A DNA stretch of 22,983 nucleotides from UBA1140 sp964573285 (GCA_964573285.1 CAZNJD010000038.1:1-22983); one strand, 5' to 3'; positions 1-8,465 are shown, counted from the first letter of the stretch. The notes: generated by a model from the letters alone, not told the origin. Numbers and translations: made by a program.

Positions 1-1730
1 CAAATAGTGGTGCAACTGTTACGGTAAATATGACAGGGCTAAGTAGCGATATTGATTTATATGTCAAAAAAGGTTCTCAACCAACTCTAAGTAGTTATGA
101 TGCAAGACCTTATTATGGAGGTACTACATCAGAGAGTGCAAGAGTAACTATAGATAGCTCAACAACTGTTTATATTGGAGTTTATGGATATACTAGTAGT
201 GGATTTAATATTAAAGCTACAGTAAGTGGTGGCTCTTCAGGTGATGATGGCTCTGATAGTGGTACGACTACTACTATTACAGGAAAAATAACTTATGATA
301 AAATCCATGTAAATAGTAATGCTATAGGATTAGATTATAATAATATTACACAAGAACCTGCTAAACAAATTGTTGTTAAAGCTATAGATAGTTCAAATAA
401 TATTATAGCCTCTACAACTACTAATGATAATGGAGAGTATAGTTTAGATAATCTTCCACAAGATACACAAGTTAAAATTCGAGTATATGCTCAAATGAAA
501 AAAATAGGTACAAGTGGATGGGATATAAAAGTTATTGATAATACAAATGAAAATGCTCAATATGTTATGGAAGGGAATTTTGCTACAACAGGAACTGCTA
601 ATACACAAAGAAATATAAATGCTTCTAGTGGTTGGAATGGAAATAGTTATTCAAATCCAAGAACTGCTGCACCTTTCGCAATATTAGGAAGTATATATGT
701 GGCAATACAAAAAGTTATAACTGCTGATAGCAGTGTAAGCTTTCCATCACTTAGTATTAATTGGTCAAAAAATAATATATCAAGTCCAGGTAATAAAGCT
801 GATGGACAAATAGTAACTTCTCATTATACAAATAGTAATCTTTATATTTTAGGAGATGAAAATAGTGATACTGATGAATATGATAATCATGTTATAATAC
901 ATGAATGGGGACACTATTTTGAAGATAATTTTTCTAGATCAGATAGTATAGGTGGTTCTCATGATGAGGGTGATATATTGGATATTCGTGTTGCATTTGG
1001 AGAAGGATGGGGTAATGCTTGGTCTGCAATTGCCACAGATGACCCAATATATTTTGATACAATAGGTTCTCATCAATCAAATAGTTTCTTTATGAATATA
1101 GAAAATGAAACTCGAAATACTCCAGGATGGTTTAGTGAAGCATCAATTCAAAGAATTTTATATGATATATATGATAGTCATAATGATGGAGATGATACTT
1201 TATCACTTGGATTTGAACCAATATATAATGTCATGATTGGTACAGAAAAGACAACACCAGCATTTACAAGTATTTTTACATTTATTACAGCACTACAAAA
1301 TGCTAATCCAAGTATAAGTAGTAAAATAGATACTATCTTATCAAGTGAGGATATTACACATATTGATGATATTTATGGAAGTAATCAAAAAAATGATTTA
1401 TATAGTAATATACAAGTAGGTAATACATTGAATATCTGTACTTCAGGTGAATATGGAAGAGGAAATAAACTTGACAACCATAAATTTATCAGATTTACAA
1501 TCAATAATAGTGGAAACTATAATGTAAATGTCCAACAAACTAATGGTAATAATTCAGACCCTAATTTTTCAGTATATAAAACATCTCCTTTTGCAACCGT
1601 AGGAAGTTCCAGAGGGGATACAGTAGGTTCAGAGAGTAAGAGTTTTCAATTAAGCACAGGTAATTATTTATTAGATATTTCTGAATATAATGGACTGCAA
1701 ACTGCTTGTTTTGATATTAAAATTGACTAA
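1..1730 (+). CDS. Secreted zinc metalloprotease with PPC domains (5' end missing)
   Basis: The frame is open to the left edge (codons from base 3 encode NSGATVTVN before the ATG at 30), so the true start and any signal peptide lie outside. Counting from the Met at 30: residues 1-65 are the remainder of a bacterial pre-peptidase C-terminal (PPC) domain; about 66-82 is a Gly/Ser/Asp linker; about 83-155 resembles a carboxypeptidase regulatory-like beta domain; the peptidase region holds HEWGH at 291-295, an HExxH zinc site; E325 in the GEGWGN motif 30 residues later is the likely third ligand (gluzincin style, inferred). Residues about 467-566 form a second PPC-like domain. PPC domains usually occur on secreted proteases and are often cleaved off. 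The role is probably extracellular protein degradation; the substrate is unknown. It is followed 14 bases later by a small secreted companion. I am sure of the metalloprotease class, not of the MEROPS family. Confidence 0.85.
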   Translation, partial: NSGATVTVNMTGLSSDIDLYVKKGSQPTLSSYDARPYYGGTTSESARVTIDSSTTVYIGVYGYTSSGFNIKATVSGGSSGDDGSDSGTTTTITGKITYDKIHVNSNAIGLDYNNITQEPAKQIVVKAIDSSNNIIASTTTNDNGEYSLDNLPQDTQVKIRVYAQMKKIGTSGWDIKVIDNTNENAQYVMEGNFATTGTANTQRNINASSGWNGNSYSNPRTAAPFAILGSIYVAIQKVITADSSVSFPSLSINWSKNNISSPGNKADGQIVTSHYTNSNLYILGDENSDTDEYDNHVIIHEWGHYFEDNFSRSDSIGGSHDEGDILDIRVAFGEGWGNAWSAIATDDPIYFDTIGSHQSNSFFMNIENETRNTPGWFSEASIQRILYDIYDSHNDGDDTLSLGFEPIYNVMIGTEKTTPAFTSIFTFITALQNANPSISSKIDTILSSEDITHIDDIYGSNQKNDLYSNIQVGNTLNICTSGEYGRGNKLDNHKFIRFTINNSGNYNVNVQQTNGNNSDPNFSVYKTSPFATVGSSRGDTVGSESKSFQLSTGNYLLDISEYNGLQTACFDIKID

Positions 1731-1744
1731 GGAGAAAAAATAAA

Positions 1745-2290
1745 ATGAAAATATTAAAATTATTAATATCCTGCCTAATAGTGGCAGGATTAATATCACA
1801 TGTAGTTTATGCAAAAAATAATAAAATTGTAGAAGAAACAACAATTGGGAAATATCAGAAACCTGGTGCACCTATAGAGTTAAGTTTTAAAAGTACTAGA
1901 GTCGGATTAGATGAAGTATCAGATATTAATATATCACTTTCAACTGCACTTAAATCTGGAGATATTGAAGTATCAATTAACATTGATGAAAATTTACAAA
2001 ATATAAATAATATAGATGATAAAATTATTTTTAATATATCTGCTGAAAAGAAAAGTTATAATATAAATTTAAAAATCTCAGGTGCTAATAACGGTTTATA
2101 TTATATAAGACTTTTAACAAAAGTCAAAACAGATAGTAGCAATAAAACACGAGCCTTTGCCATTCCCGTTTATATAGGAGATGGTCAATTAAAACATAGA
2201 ACAAATCAGTTAATGAAAAAAGATAATAATGGTGAGAATATATCAATATCCAAAGGAGAAGAGGAGATTTTAATATCTAACTCAATTTAA
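1745..2290 (+). CDS. Small secreted beta-rich protein, companion of the metalloprotease
   Basis: A protein of 181 residues starting at an ATG preceded by a good Shine-Dalgarno (AAGGAG directly after the protease stop), so it is almost certainly co-transcribed with the protease. Residues 1-23 form a signal peptide: Lys-containing n-region, hydrophobic LLISCLIVAGLI core, then VVYA as the probable cleavage site. The mature part is polar and looks all-beta, starting near a KPGAPIELSF segment, with alternating hydrophobic strands through about residue 145 and a charged C-terminal tail. It has no Cys after the signal peptide and no catalytic motif that I recognise. It may be an accessory, inhibitor or chaperone of the protease, but this rests only on gene adjacency and shared export. 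Function unknown. Confidence 0.8.
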   Translation: MKILKLLISCLIVAGLISHVVYAKNNKIVEETTIGKYQKPGAPIELSFKSTRVGLDEVSDINISLSTALKSGDIEVSINIDENLQNINNIDDKIIFNISAEKKSYNINLKISGANNGLYYIRLLTKVKTDSSNKTRAFAIPVYIGDGQLKHRTNQLMKKDNNGENISISKGEEEILISNSI

Positions 2291-2299
2291 GATCTAAAA

Positions 2300-2319
2300 C
2301 CACCTAATTTTATAGGTGG
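2300..2319 (-). terminator. Rho-independent terminator of the polysaccharide operon
   Basis: A perfect 7-bp stem (CCACCTA at 2300-2306, TAGGTGG at 2313-2319) with a 6-base loop lies 7 bases beyond the stop of the minus-strand permease gene. Read on the minus strand it is followed by TTTT (2299-2296), as expected for a terminator. On the plus strand, where it lies 9 bases after the companion gene's stop, the trailing sequence is only ACTTTCC, so it may also act there but more weakly. Confidence 0.75.
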
Positions 2320-2326
2320 ACTTTCC

Positions 2327-3100
2327 TCATATTATATCCTTAATAGTTCCCACCATTTTTTTATATAAAAATCCAGCTAAAAAGAGTGCAATTATTGTCA
2401 TAGTAATCATAATAAAGAGTACATGTAAAGATGGAGCTTTGGAGTACAGAAATATATCTTGATAACTATTGGCAAAATAGAAAAATGGATTATAAGTTAA
2501 TAATAATGGGTATTTATTAGCCAACATATCTTTCATATATATAATAGGGGTTACCCAAAACCAGAGTTGAACTATTATAGGAACTGCCTCCTTTAAATCT
2601 TTGAAAAAAGGTGTAAATAGAGATAGTATCACTCCTAAACCTAATGAGAAAAGAGTTTGTAGTAACGCAATGGGAATTAACCATAAAAATGTAAGAGTAA
2701 CAGGCTGATGAACTATAAGCAAAAATCCAATAGCCAAAAGCATAGATATAAAAAATAAAAACAGTTCTGTTAAAACTATGCTTAGTTGAAATGTATATAC
2801 AGGAACATTGATTTTTTTAATCAGATTTGCTTTTTCAAAAAAAGAGGTATTTAGACGCATAATAATAGTACTAAAAGTATTCCATGCTAAAAGGGCTGGA
2901 ACTAAATGAATACTATAAGCATAACTATTATCAACAATAGCTAGTTTCATTTTCATAAAATCAGAAAATACAACTGTATATATAAAAATAGTAATAATAG
3001 GAGATAAGATATACCATAATTGTCCTAACCCTGTACCTACATATCTCTCTTTGAAATCTCGTTTAGCAAAACTAAATGCTAGAAGTATATTATGTCTCAA
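2327..3100 (-). CDS. wzm: ABC-2 type polysaccharide export permease (Wzm/KpsM family)
   Basis: An integral inner-membrane protein of 257 residues. The N-terminal RYVGTGLGQLWYILSP segment (19-34) is typical of ABC-2 permeases that export O-antigen or capsule. About six hydrophobic segments are visible, roughly 30-48, 66-82, 107-130, 138-163, 173-189 and 228-247. It would flip or export a lipid-linked polysaccharide across the inner membrane together with an ATPase subunit (Wzt/KpsT), which is not in this window. The start is a TTG: no upstream ATG exists, the next internal Met is about residue 49, and AAGGG sits 6 bases before the TTG. It is the last gene of the minus-strand operon, 29 bases after manC. 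Wzm versus KpsM cannot be decided without the partner gene. Confidence 0.88.
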   Translation of the reverse strand: MRHNILLAFSFAKRDFKERYVGTGLGQLWYILSPIITIFIYTVVFSDFMKMKLAIVDNSYAYSIHLVPALLAWNTFSTIIMRLNTSFFEKANLIKKINVPVYTFQLSIVLTELFLFFISMLLAIGFLLIVHQPVTLTFLWLIPIALLQTLFSLGLGVILSLFTPFFKDLKEAVPIIVQLWFWVTPIIYMKDMLANKYPLLLTYNPFFYFANSYQDIFLYSKAPSLHVLFIMITMTIIALFLAGFLYKKMVGTIKDII

Positions 3101-3129
3101 TTAAACCCTTTTTCTATCTTTTGCTAAGT

Positions 3130-4509
3130 TTATTCTCTCTGAAAATCATCTTCAATCCTAACAATATCATCTTCGCCTGTATATTCTCCAACTTGTGCTT
3201 CTATTAATACAACTGGTATTTTACCCTCATTTTCAAGTCTATGAATTTCACCCATTTTGATATAAGTTGACTCATTTGGTCTTACTATAAACTTATTTTC
3301 TCCTACTGTAACTGTAGCTGTTCCACTTACTACTATCCAATGTTCATTTCTATGAAAATGCTTTTGTAGTGATAATCTTTTGCCTGGTTTTACTACTATG
3401 GTTTTGATTTTGTATCTCTTATCTTCTTGCAAAATAGTATATGTTCCCCATGGTCTATGAGCTGTTAGGTGTACCTCATGTAATTTAGTTGTTTTTTTGA
3501 CCTCTTTTACTGCCTCTTTGACCTTTTGAGAGCTACCTTTTTTGGATACTAGCAAAGCATCAGCAGTATCAACTATAATCAAATCCTCTACATCAATCGT
3601 TATTATCTCTCTATTTTCTGTATAAATGAAATTGTTTTTACTATCTATTGCTATATGTTTACTATTTTGTGTATTGCCGTTATTCTCTTTTGGTAACTCT
3701 TCATATAGTGCATCAAAACTTCCTACATCTGACCAATCTATATTAGATGGAATTACCTTAACTATATCTGATTTCTCCATAATAGCATAATCAATACTAT
3801 CTTCTGGAATGGCTAACATATCTTCTTGATTTATTTTTATAGGGTTACCTGTTGCTCTATTATAAGCGATTTGAGATGTTTTATATATTTGAGGTGCATA
3901 CTTTTTTAACTCATCTAAAAAAACTCCTGCTTTGAAACAGAACATTCCAGAGTTCCAATAGTAATTTCCTGCATCTAAATAGCTTTGAGCTGTTCTTTTA
4001 TTTGGTTTTTCATGAAAAGCTTTTACAGATAATCCATCTGCTTCAATATATCCAAATCCACTCTGTGGCGAAGTAGGAGTAATCCCAAAAGTTACTAAAC
4101 AATCATCTTGGGCTAACTCTTTTGCTCTTATTAAAACTTTTTCATACTCAATTTCATCTTTGATAAGGTGGTCTGAGGGAGTTACTAATACTATATCATT
4201 TTTATCTAATGCCATACAAGATAAAGCTATGGCTGGTGCTGTATTTCTACCAACTGGTTCTAGCAGAAATTTGGAATTTGAAATTTGAGATTTAGAACTA
4301 TTTAGAGTTTCTAACTGGTCTATTGCCAAAAAGTACTGTTCTATATTGGAGACTATAAAGTTTCGGTCACAAAATTTTGAATTTCTCTCAATGCTCAACT
4401 GAAAAAGTGATTTATTATTGAAAAGTTTTACAAACTGCTTTGGCATAAGTGTTCTACTTATTGGCCAAAGTCGTGTACCATTTCCACCACATAATATTAT
4501 ATTTGTCAT
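3130..4509 (-). CDS. manC: Mannose-1-phosphate guanylyltransferase / mannose-6-phosphate isomerase
   Basis: A bifunctional enzyme of 459 residues, the normal length for type II PMI/GMP proteins. The N-terminal nucleotidyltransferase domain has the signature GGNGTRLWPISR at 8-19, VGRNTAPAIA at 86-95, and FHEKP at 165-169; it makes GDP-mannose from mannose-1-phosphate and GTP. The C-terminal cupin domain (about 345-455) carries RPWGTY at 352-357 and the metal-binding QKHFHRNEH at 382-390, and would interconvert fructose-6-phosphate and mannose-6-phosphate. It works with ManB just upstream to supply GDP-mannose for surface glycans. Residues 69-81 (LNSSKSQISNSKF) look like a slightly expanded loop and are encoded by a 7-bp tandem repeat (4267-4287). 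It lies between manB (52-base gap) and the export permease (29-base gap) in one operon. Confidence 0.95.
   Translation of the reverse strand: MTNIILCGGNGTRLWPISRTLMPKQFVKLFNNKSLFQLSIERNSKFCDRNFIVSNIEQYFLAIDQLETLNSSKSQISNSKFLLEPVGRNTAPAIALSCMALDKNDIVLVTPSDHLIKDEIEYEKVLIRAKELAQDDCLVTFGITPTSPQSGFGYIEADGLSVKAFHEKPNKRTAQSYLDAGNYYWNSGMFCFKAGVFLDELKKYAPQIYKTSQIAYNRATGNPIKINQEDMLAIPEDSIDYAIMEKSDIVKVIPSNIDWSDVGSFDALYEELPKENNGNTQNSKHIAIDSKNNFIYTENREIITIDVEDLIIVDTADALLVSKKGSSQKVKEAVKEVKKTTKLHEVHLTAHRPWGTYTILQEDKRYKIKTIVVKPGKRLSLQKHFHRNEHWIVVSGTATVTVGENKFIVRPNESTYIKMGEIHRLENEGKIPVVLIEAQVGEYTGEDDIVRIEDDFQRE
4267..4287. repeat. Three tandem 7-bp units within manC
   Basis: On the plus strand the sequence reads AAATTTG, GAATTTG, AAATTTG: three adjacent 7-mers with one mismatch, followed by a decayed AGATTTAG. 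They encode part of a surface loop of ManC (around residues 75-81). Seven is not a multiple of three, so gain or loss of one unit would frameshift manC. Confidence 0.6.
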
Positions 4510-4561
4510 AAATTATATCTGCTCCTAAATTTTCTATCCCATTATATCTAAAAAATATTAA

Positions 4562-5938
4562 TTATTTTTGCGTTATATTAAGTAATAAATTATTTATAGA
4601 CTCTTTATAATATTTTGCCATCTCTTTATCAGTCGCTTCAAATCTAGTAACAAGAACAGGTGTGGTATTACTAGCTCGAACCAATCCCCAACCATGCTCA
4701 AAGTTTATTCTTACCCCATCAACTTCTATAATATTTATAATTTTAGGAAAATTATTAGGAGGATTTTTCAAAGCTTTTTTTAGCTTTTCAACAATAATAA
4801 ACTTCTCTTCTTCTGTAGTCTCAATCTTTATCTCCTCAGTCGAAAAGAGTTGTGGTAATGCCTCAATCTCTTTATCTATATTAATCCCATTATAAATCAA
4901 TTCCAACATACGCAAAGTAGCATATATGGCATCATCATAGCCGAAATATCGGTGTTTGAAAAATATATGTCCACTAACTTCACATGCCAAATCTGCTCCT
5001 GTTTCTCTCATTTTGACTTTGAGATTGGAGTGACCTGTTTTATACATAATAGCTTTAGCCCCACGGCGTTCTAATTCATCATACATCACCTGCGAACATT
5101 TCACCTCTCCAATAACAGTTGGATTTTTCATACCCATAGCATACAAAAGTGCCATCTGGTCACCTTTGATATTGTATTTATGTGTTAGTACGGCTATTCT
5201 ATCAGCATCACCATCATAAGCAAATGCTATATCTCCATCTTTTTTTAGTAGCTCTTTTATATCATTTAAATTCTCTTCTACTGATGGGTCAGGATGATGA
5301 TTTGGGAAAGTTCCATCAGGAGTCATATATATAGCCTTATAATCAAACTCTAATCTATCAAATATATCTAATATTACTGTCCCTGCTACACCATTACCAC
5401 CATCTAGTACGATTTTCTCTTTTAGTCCCTTTAAATGAGCAAAACTCTCTACCATATAGTCTATATATTGCTCTTTGGTTTTAATAAAAGTAGTTGTAGT
5501 ATTAGTAGGAATTTGCATATGAGTATTAGAAATCACCTCATCTCCTAGAGCATAAATATCTGTACCAAAAAATGGCATCTGGTTTATTGTAATTTTAAAT
5601 CCATTATATTGGCTTGGATTATGTGAACCTGTAATCATAATAGAGCCATTGATAGGTTCATCTATATTTATAGGATTGATATAATTGGAAAAATAGTTTA
5701 CAGGTGTTGCAACCATACCCATATTCAAAACTTTACACCCTGCAAAATTTAATCCTGATGTTAGATAATCTCTTAATATTGGAGAATGTGTTCTTGCATC
5801 ATAACCTATAGATACTACACCACCTAGTTTTTTAATCTTTGTACCGAGAAAATAACCGATAAGTTTAACACTCTGTTCATTAAGTTCTTTTTCAAAAATA
5901 CCTCGTATATCATACTCTCTAAAAATTGTTTTTGTCAT
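4562..5938 (-). CDS. manB: Phosphomannomutase / phosphoglucomutase
   Basis: A 458-residue member of the alpha-D-phosphohexomutase family. The four expected active-site elements are present in order: phosphoserine loop TGSHNP at 103-108 (S105 is the phosphorylated residue), Mg-binding DGDADR at 242-247, sugar-specificity loop EVSGH at 320-324, and the phosphate-binding RASNTTP at 421-427. It converts mannose-6-phosphate to mannose-1-phosphate, and enzymes of this type (AlgC-like) often also act on glucose phosphates. The ATG start has AAGGAT at a suitable distance upstream. It sits between the wbaP-like gene (27 bases) and manC (52 bases), so the operon supplies GDP-mannose. Whether PMM or PGM activity dominates cannot be read from the sequence; the GEVSGH-type loop fits dual specificity. 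Confidence 0.94.
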   Translation of the reverse strand: MTKTIFREYDIRGIFEKELNEQSVKLIGYFLGTKIKKLGGVVSIGYDARTHSPILRDYLTSGLNFAGCKVLNMGMVATPVNYFSNYINPINIDEPINGSIMITGSHNPSQYNGFKITINQMPFFGTDIYALGDEVISNTHMQIPTNTTTTFIKTKEQYIDYMVESFAHLKGLKEKIVLDGGNGVAGTVILDIFDRLEFDYKAIYMTPDGTFPNHHPDPSVEENLNDIKELLKKDGDIAFAYDGDADRIAVLTHKYNIKGDQMALLYAMGMKNPTVIGEVKCSQVMYDELERRGAKAIMYKTGHSNLKVKMRETGADLACEVSGHIFFKHRYFGYDDAIYATLRMLELIYNGINIDKEIEALPQLFSTEEIKIETTEEEKFIIVEKLKKALKNPPNNFPKIINIIEVDGVRINFEHGWGLVRASNTTPVLVTRFEATDKEMAKYYKESINNLLLNITQK

Positions 5939-5965
5939 TATTTTATCCTTTTTTTATATTTTTAT

Positions 5966-7291
5966 CTATTTAGCACCGATTTTCATTAAAACAACTTTGA
6001 TAGTTTTTATCAAAATAATAAAGTCATCCCAGAAAAACCAATTTTTAATATACCATACTTCTAATGTATTTCTCTCTTTAAACGAAAGATTGTTTCTTCC
6101 ACTAACTTGCCATAATCCTGTAATACCTGGTTTGACTTTGAGTATAAACTGTTTAGAGTCACCAAGTTTTTCAGACTCTTCTAACATATATGGACGAGGA
6201 CCTACTAAACTCATCTCATCTCTAAGTATATTAAGTATCTGTGGCATCTCATCAAGTGAAGTGGCTCTTAGGATATTACCTATTTTTGTAATCCTTGGGT
6301 CATTTTTATATTTATGATATGTTTCATAATATTCTATCTCTTCAGGATGATTTTTCAAATATATCTCTAGCAAATTATCAGAGTTCTCATACATAGTTCT
6401 ATATTTGTAACATAAGAAGTTTCGATTATTTTTTCCAAGTCTTGGCTGTTTGAAAAAAATCTTGCCTTTTGAGTCTATTTTGATAAGTATGCTTATAATT
6501 ATATGTATAAAGAGAAATATAGGCAAAATAGATAAAACAAAAAGTTTATCAAACATATTTTTGATAAAGATATTTCGTTTGATTAGTAGTCTGTTTTCTA
6601 TATAAAAAGAGTTACTCTGAATATTGGAATATTCAAGAATGGTTGAATGTGCAAAGTTAATATCACTTACATAAGGGATAATATAAAGCCCATCACTTTT
6701 ATCAATATATTTGTGGATTAACTCTTCTAAATGGTCAGTACACATTCCTTTGGAAATAATAATAACGAAGTCATAATCATCTCTAGTAGTATATCTTTGT
6801 CCTAAATAGAAATTATCAGTAAACTCTTTTTGAAATCTATTTTTTTGGGTATCATCTCCTATCAATAGTACATTTTTTTGTAAAAAGCTAAATGAATAGA
6901 GTAGTTTTTTTGTATATCGCTTAATAATAGGAATAGTTATGATAGCCAAAAGGAAATAGATAGTTATAAAAAGGCGTGAATACTCTTGATTACTTTTCAT
7001 TAATGCTAATATAGTCAGAGTAAGTAGATATGCCAAAAAGATAGATTTAATAATTTTATTGGTCTCTTGCCAAAAATCATATCTGAAAATATAGATTTTT
7101 TCACTAATCAATAAAAAAAGGATTATTACAATAACAAAAATAAAATCTTTGAGTGATATTACATTAAAGGGTGGTATATTTTGACTTTGAATATGGTTTC
7201 TAATCCATAAAGATAGATAAAATAGGATTAAAAAACTTAAAATATCTATAATAAGAAGAGTTATAAAATTAAAAAAATTTTTATTATTCAT
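5966..7291 (-). CDS. Initiating sugar-phosphate transferase (WbaP-type polyprenyl glycosylphosphotransferase)
   Basis: A membrane enzyme of 441 residues that should transfer a hexose-1-phosphate from a nucleotide sugar to undecaprenyl phosphate, the first step of O-antigen or capsule repeat synthesis. Four N-terminal membrane segments (about 8-30, 49-67, 82-98, 106-122) are followed by a Rossmann-like region (about 138-240), a membrane or re-entrant helix (about 247-271) and the catalytic domain: KQPRLGKN 281-288, KYRTM 296-300, SLDEMPQ 345-351 with the Asp-Glu dyad D347/E348, VGPRP 363-367, and KPGITGLWQVSGR 387-399. I use the ATG at 7291, preceded by GGGAATAGAG; an in-frame GTG at 7303 would add four residues. 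It is the first gene of the operon with manB, manC and wzm. The sugar (galactose, glucose or other) is not decided. Confidence 0.92.
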   Translation of the reverse strand: MNNKNFFNFITLLIIDILSFLILFYLSLWIRNHIQSQNIPPFNVISLKDFIFVIVIILFLLISEKIYIFRYDFWQETNKIIKSIFLAYLLTLTILALMKSNQEYSRLFITIYFLLAIITIPIIKRYTKKLLYSFSFLQKNVLLIGDDTQKNRFQKEFTDNFYLGQRYTTRDDYDFVIIISKGMCTDHLEELIHKYIDKSDGLYIIPYVSDINFAHSTILEYSNIQSNSFYIENRLLIKRNIFIKNMFDKLFVLSILPIFLFIHIIISILIKIDSKGKIFFKQPRLGKNNRNFLCYKYRTMYENSDNLLEIYLKNHPEEIEYYETYHKYKNDPRITKIGNILRATSLDEMPQILNILRDEMSLVGPRPYMLEESEKLGDSKQFILKVKPGITGLWQVSGRNNLSFKERNTLEVWYIKNWFFWDDFIILIKTIKVVLMKIGAK

Positions 7292-7322
7292 CTCTATTCC
7301 CACTCTTTATTCTTTTCATTGG

Positions 7323-7339
7323 AATTATATCATATAATT
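7323..7339. promoter_or_regulatory. Palindromic divergent promoter, wbaP-like operon and kpsC-like gene
   Basis: A perfect inverted repeat AATTATAT-C-ATATAATT fills most of the short gap between the divergent genes. It contains a consensus -10 box on each strand: TATAAT at 7333-7338 (plus) and TATAAT at 7329-7324 (minus). Minus-strand transcription would start near 7317 and give a leader of about 26 bases. Plus-strand transcription would start at about the ATG at 7344. No convincing -35 box is seen. The promoter assignment is inferred from sequence alone; a repressor could also bind the palindrome. Confidence 0.6.
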
Positions 7340-7343
7340 ACAT

Positions 7344-8465
7344 ATGAATTTAATAACTTACTCCTCAAACCAAGGCAAACTATACTTTTTTAATTTCTCC
7401 CCTTGGAGAATGATGCAGATAGAGCCATTTTTTTATGCTCTTAATAACCAAAAATTTATATGCAAAGATTTAGAAGATGCATTATCTAAAGGATTGGATG
7501 AAAATTCTAATATATTTATATATGGTATTAAATCTTTTCCAAAAGTTCAATTATTTGCCAAGAAACATAATATAACTATATATAGAATAGAAGATGCCTT
7601 TATTCGTTCGGTGGCATTGGGTTCAGGATTTGCTAAACCCTACTCATTGGGGATTGATAGTCGTGGTGTCTATTTTGACCCACAAAGAGAGAGTGATTTG
7701 GAGTATATACTTCAAAATCATAACTTTAGTAAAGAGCTATTAGCTCGTGCCAAAATAGTTAGACAAGAGGTAGTCAAATCCAAATTATCTAAATATAATC
7801 ACCTAGAACATACTTCACTAGATATAGATAGAAGTAGATATGATAAAGTTATATTAGTAATAGGTCAAGTAGAAGATGATATGTCTATCAAATATGGAGC
7901 ATTTGGACTAAATAATAGTGACCTATTAGAGATGGTCAAAGAGATAAATCCAAACTCTTATATTATTTATAAGCCTCACCCTGATGTATTATCAGGCAAT
8001 AGGATAGGAGATATTCCACAAGATATTATAAATAGATGTGCTAATAGAGTAGTAACTAATATTAGTATAGATAGTGCTATTGGAGCTTGTGATGAGGTAC
8101 ATACTCTAACTTCTGGTGCTGGATTTGATGCTCTACTTCGTAAAAAAAAGGTCTATACCTATGGTATGCCATTTTATGCAGGGTGGGGATTGAGCATTGA
8201 TTATAGAGAGTGCAAAAGAAGAACACGAACAGTTACTCTTGATGAGTTGGTAGCTTCTGCTTTAATTTTATATCCTAGATATATCTCTCCTAAAACGGAA
8301 AAATTTTGTGAAGTAGAGCAGACATTAGAAGAGTTAAAAGAACAACAAGAGTTATATTTTAATAATAGATGGTATAGATTTAGAACTAATTTTAAAGGAT
8401 ATATCTTGCCAAGAGGGCGTAAAATTATTAGAGCTATACTTAAACCATTTGGATTAAAAATTTGA
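7344..8465 (+). CDS. KpsC-like capsule glycosyltransferase, single module
   Basis: This 373-residue protein belongs to the Capsule_synth (KpsC/KpsS, LipA/LipB) family of cytoplasmic Kdo transferases, which build the Kdo linker on phosphatidylglycerol for ABC-exported capsules. Family motifs: RIEDAFIRSV 81-90, PYSLGIDSRGVYFD 99-112, KPHPDV 210-215, TSGAGFDALL 256-265, YGMPFYAGWG 273-282, YPRY 310-313. Classical KpsC has two such modules in about 670 residues; this protein has one plus a basic C-terminal tail (about 340-373) that may touch the membrane. No Shine-Dalgarno is seen before the ATG, and the -10 box ends 5 bases upstream, so the mRNA may be leaderless. Its 3' end overlaps the convergent sugar transferase by 12 bases. 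Family assignment is firm; the exact linkage made is not. Confidence 0.88.
   Translation: MNLITYSSNQGKLYFFNFSPWRMMQIEPFFYALNNQKFICKDLEDALSKGLDENSNIFIYGIKSFPKVQLFAKKHNITIYRIEDAFIRSVALGSGFAKPYSLGIDSRGVYFDPQRESDLEYILQNHNFSKELLARAKIVRQEVVKSKLSKYNHLEHTSLDIDRSRYDKVILVIGQVEDDMSIKYGAFGLNNSDLLEMVKEINPNSYIIYKPHPDVLSGNRIGDIPQDIINRCANRVVTNISIDSAIGACDEVHTLTSGAGFDALLRKKKVYTYGMPFYAGWGLSIDYRECKRRTRTVTLDELVASALILYPRYISPKTEKFCEVEQTLEELKEQQELYFNNRWYRFRTNFKGYILPRGRKIIRAILKPFGLKI

Noticed and set aside
4513..4518. TATAAT on the minus strand 3 bases before the manC ATG, as an internal leaderless promoter
   Set aside because: The start site would fall inside the coding sequence, and an AGGAG is present upstream. 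Chance is likely in AT-rich DNA.
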